From: Nocardia nova
Lineage (GTDB): Bacteria > Actinomycetota > Actinomycetes > Mycobacteriales > Mycobacteriaceae
Direction of reading: 5' to 3'
Length of the DNA stretch: 64,000 nucleotides
Assembly: GCF_002933465.1 (NCBI RefSeq)
Contig: NZ_PSZE01000016.1
Coordinates: 81,774 to 145,773, forward strand
In this document: positions 41,743 to 49,018 of the stretch, piece by piece
Position numbering within the stretch: the stretch's first letter is position 1
How the letters are laid out: each line of letters starts with the position of its first letter
The notes under the pieces: model-generated
Databases searched by the model: none
Told to the model about the DNA's origin: nothing
What the model saw: the letters and a program-made list of their open reading frames with translations, nothing else
Made by a program: the position numbers and the translations under genes

Positions 41743-43386
41743 ATGGCACACAACCTCGAGAGCCTCACGACCGGGCTCGGTGACGCGGCGGAAGTGCTGC
41801 GCGCCGTCGTCCGGCTGCACCAGCGTGGTGTGGTCGATCTGACGCGCCCGGACCGCGTGGTGCGCATGGCCCGGGAGAACCGGATCTACGGCCCGCCGGC
41901 GGCGCTGATCATGGCCGGGGCCCGCTATTATCCGCACCAGCCCGCCATCGCCGACGAGCGCGGCGTGCTGACCTACGGTGAACTCGACGTGCAGTCCAAC
42001 GCGCTGGCCAATGCCCTTCTGGCGCAAGGACTTACAGCCGGTTCGGTGGTAGGGGTCCTGGCGCGCGACCATCGTGGCCTGGTGCTGGCGATCAGCGCGG
42101 CCGGCCGCGCCGGACTGCGGCTGGCCATGATGAACACCGGATTCGCCAAGCCGCAGTTCGCCGAGGTGGCCGCGCGGGAGAACGTGCGAGCCATGTTGCA
42201 CGACAGCGAGTTCGGCGACCTGCTCGACGCGCTACCGCCGACGCTGCCGCGCATTCTCACCTGGGTGGACCAGGGGCACGCGGTACCGGCGGGCGCGCGC
42301 ACCGTGGATGAGCTGATCGACGCCGGCGACCACCGGATGCCGCCGGCGCCGACGCGGCCGGGTGGTTTCATCATCCTCACCAGCGGTACCACGGGCCTGC
42401 CCAAGGGGGCGCCGCGCACCAAGGTGACACCGCTGGCGAGTGCGATGATCGCGGACCGAATTCCGTTCCCGCGCAAAGGCAGCGTGGTGATCGTGTCGCC
42501 GATTTTCCATTCGACCGGCTTCGGGACGTGGACGGTCGCCACCGCGCTGGGCAACAAGACCGTGCTGATGCGCCGTTTCGACGCCGAGGCCACGCTGCGC
42601 GCGGTGAGCGAGCACCGCGCCGAGATGCTGGTCGCGGTACCGACCATGTTGCACCGGCTGGTGTCGCTGAGTCCGGAGATCATCGAGCGCTATGACCTGT
42701 CGGCGCTGAAAACCATCGCGGTGGCGGGCTCGGCGCTCGCCCCGGAGCTGGCGACCCGGGTGCAGGACACCTTCGGCGACGTGCTCTACAACCTCTACGG
42801 TTCGACCGAGGTCGCGGTGGCGACGGTGGCGCAGCCGCACGAATTGCGCCTCGCCCCGGGCACCGTCGGCCGCCCGCCGGTGACGAGCAAGATCGCGTTG
42901 TTCGACGACGAGGGCCGCAGGGTCACCGATCGCAACGTCTCCGGCCGGGTGTTCGTACGCAGCGGTGCGCCGTTCGAGGGTTATACCGACGGCCGCCACA
43001 AGCAGTTCATCGACGGGTACATGTCCACCGGTGATATGGGCCGGATCGACGACCACGGGCTGCTGCACATCGACGGCCGCGGCGACGACATGATCGTCTC
43101 CGGTGGGGAGAACGTCTATCCCCTCGAGATCGAGAACCTGCTCGCGGCCCGGCCCGACATCGACGACGTGTCGGTCATCGGTGTGCCCGACGAGGAGTTC
43201 GGAAAGCGCTTGCGCGCCTACATCGTTCCGGCGCCCGGCGCCACCGTGGACGACGCGGAGATCAAGGCGTACGTAAAGGCGAACGTGGCGCGCTACAAGG
43301 TTCCCCGCGATGTGGTCGTCCTGGACGAACTGCCCCGCAATGCCACCGGCAAGGTGCTGCGCCGGGCGTTGCAGGAGATGGACTGA
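41743..43386 (+). CDS. Acyl-CoA/acyl-AMP ligase (FadD family)
   Basis: This 547-residue ANL-superfamily ligase starts at ATG 41743 after AGGAGG. The AMP-binding P-loop is LTSGTTGLPKGAPR, with NLYGSTEVAVATVA, STGDMGRIDDHG, GRGDDMIVSGGENVYPLEIE (hinge) and the C-terminal catalytic Lys in NATGKVLRR. It activates a carboxylic acid with ATP and CoA in the cytosol. Divergent fatty-acid genes nearby (TetR regulator and thiolase fusion) suggest a shared degradative pathway. Confidence 0.93.
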   Translation: MAHNLESLTTGLGDAAEVLRAVVRLHQRGVVDLTRPDRVVRMARENRIYGPPAALIMAGARYYPHQPAIADERGVLTYGELDVQSNALANALLAQGLTAGSVVGVLARDHRGLVLAISAAGRAGLRLAMMNTGFAKPQFAEVAARENVRAMLHDSEFGDLLDALPPTLPRILTWVDQGHAVPAGARTVDELIDAGDHRMPPAPTRPGGFIILTSGTTGLPKGAPRTKVTPLASAMIADRIPFPRKGSVVIVSPIFHSTGFGTWTVATALGNKTVLMRRFDAEATLRAVSEHRAEMLVAVPTMLHRLVSLSPEIIERYDLSALKTIAVAGSALAPELATRVQDTFGDVLYNLYGSTEVAVATVAQPHELRLAPGTVGRPPVTSKIALFDDEGRRVTDRNVSGRVFVRSGAPFEGYTDGRHKQFIDGYMSTGDMGRIDDHGLLHIDGRGDDMIVSGGENVYPLEIENLLAARPDIDDVSVIGVPDEEFGKRLRAYIVPAPGATVDDAEIKAYVKANVARYKVPRDVVVLDELPRNATGKVLRRALQEMD

Positions 43387-43430
43387 CTCGCGGGCCCCGT
43401 CGACGTTGTCGTATCGGTCGAATCCGCGGC

Positions 43431-43613
43431 TCAGCGGTTGTCGTAGCCGAAGATCTCGGCCGCCGGATCGGTCATCACTTCGCTGGCGCTGGCGCCGGTC
43501 TCCCGCCGCCGCACGTGGTCGAGGGTCAGGTCCAGGCAGCGCTGCGCGATCGCGTACGCGTGCACCGCGATATCGACCCGCTCGGTGACGAAAGCCGCAC
43601 CGAGCAGCGCGAA
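43431..43613 (-). pseudogene. Acyl-CoA dehydrogenase remnant
   Basis: The minus frame reads GAAFVTERVDIAVHAYAIAQ then LTLDHVRRRET, and ends SEVMTDPAAEIFGYDNR with a stop at 43431-43433. The first block fits the alpha-helical middle of acyl-CoA dehydrogenases (R-x-x-A-x-G) and the last fits the TSEVM end, so the segment between was deleted. It would have belonged to the same fatty-acid locus. Confidence 0.4.
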
Positions 43614-43681
43614 TCCACGCGGGATAGGCGGTGGGGCGGTCTATTCGGATGTCGTCGCGGGACGATCCGGACGGGTGTGGA

Positions 43682-44332
43682 TCAGTCGATGGTTCCGGTC
43701 AGAATGGGTGCGACGGCGGCGCGGGCGACGCGTTCGGCGGCCGCGGGATCGGTCAGATCGATGGCGTGGCTCGGTGTGGCCAGGTAGCCGATGATCAGGT
43801 GCACCAGGGCGTCGGCCTGGGCATCGGGGTCACGGAGCGGGATCTTGCCGTCCGCCTGGGCTTTGCCGATATTCGCGCGAATGGCAGTGAAGGCCAAGGT
43901 GATCGGTGACGGATCGCCCTGTCCGAGAGCCTGGATGAGTTCGGCTCGGCGCAGCGGGTCGGCATCGCGGAACAGGATGTGGTCGCCCAGCCCCAGCCCG
44001 GTGAGGAAGCCGAGCACCACCTGTTCGGTGGGATCGGTGACTTCGGTGAAGCGGTCGGCGAGGTCGGCCAGGATGCGGCCGATATCGCGCGCCAGTGCCC
44101 GTTCGAACAGCTGGTCCTTGCCGGTGTAGCGGCGAAACAGCGTCGTGCGGCCGACCCCGGCCTCGGCCGCGATGTCGTCCATGGTGGCCTCGCGGGTGCC
44201 GCGGCGCGCCAGGACTCGCAACGCGGCGTCGAGGACCCGCGCGTCCGTCGCATCGCCGCTGGGCGCCGACCGCGGAATCAGGGTCATCGCGCGGCTGAGC
44301 AGGCTGGACAGCGGCGCACCGGGTCTGGTCAC
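43682..44332 (-). CDS. TetR-family regulator
   Basis: This 216-residue regulator has the helix-turn-helix REATMDDIAAEAGVGRTTLF and RRYTGKDQLFERALA, then an all-helical ligand domain. It is divergent from the thiolase-fusion gene; a strong promoter with an inverted repeat lies between (44342-44387). It most likely represses that gene and itself in response to an acyl-CoA or related ligand. Confidence 0.88.
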   Translation of the reverse strand: MTRPGAPLSSLLSRAMTLIPRSAPSGDATDARVLDAALRVLARRGTREATMDDIAAEAGVGRTTLFRRYTGKDQLFERALARDIGRILADLADRFTEVTDPTEQVVLGFLTGLGLGDHILFRDADPLRRAELIQALGQGDPSPITLAFTAIRANIGKAQADGKIPLRDPDAQADALVHLIIGYLATPSHAIDLTDPAAAERVARAAVAPILTGTID

Positions 44333-44341
44333 GCGGCCATC

Positions 44342-44370
44342 TTGACACGTGGAACCACTATCCGTCTAAT
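44342..44370 (+). promoter_or_regulatory. Promoter of the SRPBCC-thiolase-crotonase gene
   Basis: TTGACA at 44342-44347 and TCTAAT at 44365-44370, spaced by exactly 17 bases. This is unusually close to the sigma-70 consensus for a high-GC actinobacterium. Confidence 0.75.
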
Positions 44371-44387
44371 AGTTCCACGGAACTATT
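44368..44387. promoter_or_regulatory. TetR operator
   Basis: AATAGTTCC-AC-GGAACTATT is a perfect inverted repeat with nine-base arms overlapping the -10 box. Partial copies occur on both sides (GGAACCACTAT at 44351-44361, AATAGTTCC at 44397-44405), as expected for a multi-site TetR operator. Confidence 0.7.
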
Positions 44388-44424
44388 CCACAAATAATAG
44401 TTCCGCCGATGGAAAGGCAAGGTA

Positions 44425-47394
44425 GTGGCTGACGTGGGTCGACTTCCCCAGGTGATGCGGCAGGTGCGCGCTCGAGTACGTGCGGTGCGAGCACTCGCCG
44501 ACGCCGTGACAAGCGATCCGGCGATTCTGCGCGACGTCGTCGAGGGAGTGCTGGGCAAGCCCGCCACGCCTCCCGCCGGCCCGGCCGTCTCCGAGGCGTA
44601 CACCCCGCCGGACGGGCTCACGGATTTCGACAAACGAGCCCACGCGAGCAAGCATCTCGACCGTCCCGTGGCCGAGGTCGCGGCCTATCTGACCGATCCG
44701 GGTCGCTTCGCCGAATGGCTGACCATGCACGCGGCCTTCCGCGGCGACGCACCCAGCGGTGTGTACCCCGGATCGGAGTTCGCTCAGCAGGTGACGTTCA
44801 TGGGCATCCCCGCCGAGGTCGCTTGGACCGTGATCGCGGTGGACGAGACCGCGCTGGTGCTGCGCGGCGCCGGGCCGATGGGGTTGACCCTCGGCTTCTG
44901 GCTGACCGTGCGTGCCGAGGCGAACGGGGCGACCGCCTACTTCGACGCCGGACTGTCGGGACAACCCGTCGACGGCCCGCTGGGTGCGTCGCTGGTGCGA
45001 AGTCTGTCGGAGGCACTGCGGGAATCGCTGGACCGAGTGCCGGACCGTATCGCTGCGGCGGGACCCGTCGCCGGAGCGAAATCGGTGCGGAAACCCATGC
45101 TGCACAAGGCATCCGGTCGCACGATCGCGCCGAATACGCCGGTTCTGGTCGGTGCCGGACAGCTGGTGCAGCATAAGCCGAACACCGCCGAGGACCCGGC
45201 GGCGCTGGCGGTGCGGGCACTGCAGCTGGCCGCGCGGGACAGCGGGGCGGGGCCGTCACTGCTGTCGGCCGCCGACGCGGTGTTCGCGGTCGCCAGCGCC
45301 TCCTGGAAGTATCGAGACCTCGGCGCCCTGGTGGCGCATTCGGTCGGCGCGGCCGGGGCCGACACCGTGCAGTCCTCCACCTACGGTGGCGACGGTGGCC
45401 AGCTGCTGGTCAATGAAGCGGCACAGGCCATCGCCGACGGCACCTACGAGATCGTGCTGGTGACCGGCGCGGAAGCGGGCGCCACCATGGCCGCCGCGCA
45501 GCGCGCGGGCACCGAGGTGACGTGGCCGGAACAGGGACCCGACGTGGAGCCGACCCGTATCGCCGGGATCGACAAAGAGGCCAACAACGCGGCCGAAATC
45601 GCTGTCGGGCTGGGTGCGCCCATCTACATGTACGCGCTCATGGAATCGGCCAACCGGCACCGGCTCGGCCGCGATCCGAAGCAGCATCTCGAGGCGATCG
45701 GTGAGCTGTGGTCGCGGTTGTCGGCGGTCGGCGCGGACAATCCGAATGCCTGGCTGCCGCAACGGTTCAGCGCGCCGGAGTTGACCACACCGACCGCGGA
45801 CAACCGGACGGTATCGGCTCCGTACACCAAACTGCTGTGCGCCAACCTGCAGGTGGATATGGCCGCGGGACTGGTGCTGTGCAGCGCCGCCGCTGCCGAG
45901 GCGGCCGGAATTCCGCAGGACAAATGGGTTTTCGTCCACGCCGGAGCCAGCGCGCACGACGAGTGGTTCGTCTCCGAACGCGCGGAACTGGCTGCCTCCC
46001 CGGCGATCCGGGCCGTCGGCGCGGCCGCGCTGGAGCATGCCGACCTGACCATCGATCGGATCGGCCCCGTGGATCTGTATTCCTGCTTCCCGGTCGCGGT
46101 GCAGATCGCGGCGCGTGAACTCGGCCTCGCCACAGACGATCCCGAACGCTCGCTCTCGGTGACCGGCGGACTGACCTTCGGCGGCGGACCGGGCAACAAT
46201 TACGGCACGCACGCGATCGCCACCATGGTCGCGCAATTGCGCGCCGACCCCGATGCCTTCGGGCTGAGCACCTCACTCGGCTGGTACGTCACCAAGCACG
46301 CCCTGGGCATCTATTCCGCCACACCGCCGCAGCGCCCCTACGCCCATCTGCGACCGATCGTCGACAATCCGCCCGCCCGTCCGGTCCGGACCGAGTACGA
46401 GGGCCCTGCGGTGGTCGAGGCCTACACGCTGCCCTACGGACGTGACGGCGAGCCGGAGGCGGCCATCGTCAGCCTGATCACCCCCGACGGCACACGAGTG
46501 TTGGTGCGCAGCAACAGATCCGACCTCGTCGCCGCGCTGCGCGAGGGCGATGCGCTGGGCCTGTCCGTCACCGTCGGTGATGGCGATATCACAGTCGAGG
46601 GCACACAACGCCATGAGTTGCCCGCGCCCCCGCCGCCGCCCGTGCTGGTGGAGCGGCGCGGCCCCATCATGATCATCACGATGAACCGCCCCGAGGTCCG
46701 CAACGCGGTCGATCACGCCATGGCCCTCGGACTCGAAAAGGCCTGTGATTCTTTCGAAGCCGATCCGAACGCCCGTGTCGCCGTCCTCACCGGCGCCGGC
46801 GGCTACTTCAGTTCCGGCATGGATCTGAAAGCGATGGCCCGGGGAGAAGCCCCGCTGACCGAGAAGCGGGGTGCCCTGGGGCTCGCCGGCAAACCGCCGC
46901 GCAAACCGTTGATCGCCGCCGTCGAAGGACCGGCTCTCGCGGGCGGCTGTGAACTGGCCCTGGCCGCGGATCTGATCGTCGCCGCGAGTGACTCGCAATT
47001 CGGCATTCCGGAGCCCAAACGCGGCCTGATCGCCGCCGCCGGCGGCGTCATGCGTCTACGGGAGCGCCTGCCTCGCAATATCGCCATGCAGCTGGCGCTC
47101 ACCGGCGACCCTATGCAGGCGACCCGGCTGGCCGAACTCGGCCTGATCAACGTTCTCGCCGAACCGGGCCGAGCACTCACAGCGGCTCTGGAATTGGCCG
47201 AACGCATCGCCGCCAACGCACCGCTCAGCCTGGAGGGCAGCAAACGCATCGTCGACGAGACATCCGACTGGTCCACGGCCGACGCCTTCGCCAAGCAGTA
47301 CGACATCGCGTCCACCGCATTGTTTTCCGAAGACGCCGCCGAAGGCGTGCGCGCCTTCACCGAGAAGCGCGCCCCGGTGTGGAACGGCCGCTGA
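44425..47394 (+). CDS. SRPBCC-thiolase-crotonase fusion protein
   Basis: This 989-residue protein (GTG 44425 after GGAAAGG) joins three domains. Residues about 65-210 are SRPBCC-like (HLDRPVAEVAAYLTDPGRFA...). Residues about 235-720 are a thiolase-like/SCP2-type acetyl-CoA acetyltransferase (VLVGAGQLVQHKP, TYGGDGGQLLVNEAAQAIAD, GGLTFGGGPGNNYGTHAIAT) with its C-terminal OB-like end. Residues about 735-989 are an enoyl-CoA hydratase/isomerase (ITMNRPEVRNAVDHAMALGL, GAGGYFSSGMDL, GGCELALAADLIVA). The usual nucleophilic Cys is not seen in the thiolase active-site stretch, as in some SCP2-like relatives. It likely processes an acyl-CoA in beta-oxidation or steroid/side-chain degradation. Confidence 0.9.
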   Translation: MADVGRLPQVMRQVRARVRAVRALADAVTSDPAILRDVVEGVLGKPATPPAGPAVSEAYTPPDGLTDFDKRAHASKHLDRPVAEVAAYLTDPGRFAEWLTMHAAFRGDAPSGVYPGSEFAQQVTFMGIPAEVAWTVIAVDETALVLRGAGPMGLTLGFWLTVRAEANGATAYFDAGLSGQPVDGPLGASLVRSLSEALRESLDRVPDRIAAAGPVAGAKSVRKPMLHKASGRTIAPNTPVLVGAGQLVQHKPNTAEDPAALAVRALQLAARDSGAGPSLLSAADAVFAVASASWKYRDLGALVAHSVGAAGADTVQSSTYGGDGGQLLVNEAAQAIADGTYEIVLVTGAEAGATMAAAQRAGTEVTWPEQGPDVEPTRIAGIDKEANNAAEIAVGLGAPIYMYALMESANRHRLGRDPKQHLEAIGELWSRLSAVGADNPNAWLPQRFSAPELTTPTADNRTVSAPYTKLLCANLQVDMAAGLVLCSAAAAEAAGIPQDKWVFVHAGASAHDEWFVSERAELAASPAIRAVGAAALEHADLTIDRIGPVDLYSCFPVAVQIAARELGLATDDPERSLSVTGGLTFGGGPGNNYGTHAIATMVAQLRADPDAFGLSTSLGWYVTKHALGIYSATPPQRPYAHLRPIVDNPPARPVRTEYEGPAVVEAYTLPYGRDGEPEAAIVSLITPDGTRVLVRSNRSDLVAALREGDALGLSVTVGDGDITVEGTQRHELPAPPPPPVLVERRGPIMIITMNRPEVRNAVDHAMALGLEKACDSFEADPNARVAVLTGAGGYFSSGMDLKAMARGEAPLTEKRGALGLAGKPPRKPLIAAVEGPALAGGCELALAADLIVAASDSQFGIPEPKRGLIAAAGGVMRLRERLPRNIAMQLALTGDPMQATRLAELGLINVLAEPGRALTAALELAERIAANAPLSLEGSKRIVDETSDWSTADAFAKQYDIASTALFSEDAAEGVRAFTEKRAPVWNGR

Positions 47395-47441
47395 GTCCCG
47401 CACTACCGACGAGCAAGGGGCGCCCGGGTAGATAGGGGCAG

Positions 47442-47499
47442 CCCGGAAGGACCTGCCGCACCCCTCGGGGTCTTTCGACCGGTGGCAGGTCTTTCCGGG
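47442..47499. terminator. Stem-loop between convergent genes
   Basis: CCCGGAAGGACCTGCC pairs with GGCAGGTCTTTCCGGG with one G-T wobble, and an inner CCCC-TC-GGGG hairpin lies in the loop. It separates the fusion gene (plus) from the FAD oxidase gene (minus) and can end both. Confidence 0.8.
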
Positions 47500-47519
47500 T
47501 GCCGGGTCGCCGCCGGAGG

Positions 47520-48956
47520 TCAGCGGCCGGGGATGGTCCAGCGGGCGGCCGGGTCGAACACGCCGGTCGGGTCGTAGCGGCGGCGCGCCTCGACCAGTCG
47601 CTCGCGCTGGCCCGCGGTCCAGGCCGCCATGGTTTCGGCGGCGCTCCGATTGTGCGGATCGCGGGTGAAGTTCGGTGTGGCAGCGCCGAGACTCCACGCG
47701 GACACAGCATCGATCACGGTATCCAGTGCCGCGGGGACCGCCGCCGCGATCGGCGGTGCCAGCACGCCGACCGCGAGGACGTTGAAAGCGGCCTGCCTGC
47801 CCGCGACCGTCGTGGGCGACAGCGACTCTCGCGCGAGTGCGCCACCGAGGGCACGGATCTCGGTCATGGTGATCGGCAATCCGCGCGCGGGACCGGCGGC
47901 CTCCAGCAGCGCGTCGACGGCCGCGTCCGGCAGTTCGCGCAGCAGGGTGGACCGATCGGCAGCCGGCATGGGATCGACCGGGTCGTTGTGGATGGACGCG
48001 AGGGCCGCATACGGCATCTCGGCGATCGTGTCCAGCAGCGGTGATGCCAGCGACCGCAGCGGCTCCAGCAGCGCGGCACCCTCGGTAGCGTCGCCGACAT
48101 GGGCATAGCGCACGTGCAGCACCGTCGCACCGCGCAGCGGCTCCGGAATCTCGGGCAGCGGCGGCAGATTCAGGACAGCCACCGAACTGGTCACGGCCTC
48201 CGGCACGGTCGCCACCCAATTCCGCCAGGCTCGCAGCACCGTCGCCGCGTCGTCCATTCGATAGGTGAGGCCGCCGGCGTAGAGGCTGCGAATCGGGAAC
48301 AGCCGGAAGGTCATCTGCGTGACGATTCCGAAGGCCGCGCCGCCGCCGAGCAGCGCCCGGAACAGGTCGGGCTCGGTATCGGGCGTGACGCGGCGCAGCG
48401 TCGCATCGGCGGTCACCACCTCCATGGCGGTCACATGGTCGGCGGCGAAACCGTAGGTGCGCGCGATCGGACCCAGACCGCCGCCGAGGGTGTAGCCGAC
48501 CACACCCACACTGGTCGAGGACCCCGCCAGCGGGGCGAGTCCGAACGGGGCGGCCGCATCCAGGACCTCCTGCCAGCGCACACCCGCGCCGACCGTCGCG
48601 GTGCGCCCCTCCGGATCTATCGCTATCGCGTCCAGGAGCGCGGTGTCGATCAGGATGCTGTGCGGCGGCGTGGGGCTGGCCCCGTGCCCGGTGGCCTGCA
48701 CCGCGACCCGATAACCGGCAGCGTTCGCGACACTCACTGCGGCCGCGACATCGGCAGCGCTGCCGGCGACCACGACGGCCGCCGCCCGGTGCTCGGTCGC
48801 GACATTGAATCCGCCTGCCGACAAGCGGTATCCGTCCTCGCCGGGGGTGTGGACCCGACCGGCGACCGCCGCGCGCAGGCGCTCGGCGAGGTCGACGCCG
48901 GCCAGTGGTTGCCGCCCGGTTCCGGTCGGCGCGGGCGGATCGAAGACGCTGGACAT
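47520..48956 (-). CDS. FAD-linked (PCMH-type) oxidoreductase, BBE/GOOX-like
   Basis: This 478-residue protein has the FAD-binding PCMH domain (AAVVVAGSAADVAAAVSVAN, VQATGHGAS, VGAGVRWQEVLDAAAPFGLA, VGVVGYTLGGGLGPIARTYG) and a C-terminal FDPAARWTIP close to the berberine-bridge-enzyme end. GHG at residue about 100 may hold the covalent flavin His. It oxidises sugars or secondary metabolites with oxygen. It lies 62 bases downstream of the AfsR-like regulator on the same strand, suggesting control by it. Confidence 0.88.
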   Translation of the reverse strand: MSSVFDPPAPTGTGRQPLAGVDLAERLRAAVAGRVHTPGEDGYRLSAGGFNVATEHRAAAVVVAGSAADVAAAVSVANAAGYRVAVQATGHGASPTPPHSILIDTALLDAIAIDPEGRTATVGAGVRWQEVLDAAAPFGLAPLAGSSTSVGVVGYTLGGGLGPIARTYGFAADHVTAMEVVTADATLRRVTPDTEPDLFRALLGGGAAFGIVTQMTFRLFPIRSLYAGGLTYRMDDAATVLRAWRNWVATVPEAVTSSVAVLNLPPLPEIPEPLRGATVLHVRYAHVGDATEGAALLEPLRSLASPLLDTIAEMPYAALASIHNDPVDPMPAADRSTLLRELPDAAVDALLEAAGPARGLPITMTEIRALGGALARESLSPTTVAGRQAAFNVLAVGVLAPPIAAAVPAALDTVIDAVSAWSLGAATPNFTRDPHNRSAAETMAAWTAGQRERLVEARRRYDPTGVFDPAARWTIPGR

Positions 48957-49018
48957 GTGACTCCTGAAGTCGCTGATGTTGAACGTCTTCAGCAGACCGC
49001 GCCACGCTTAGCGCGAAC

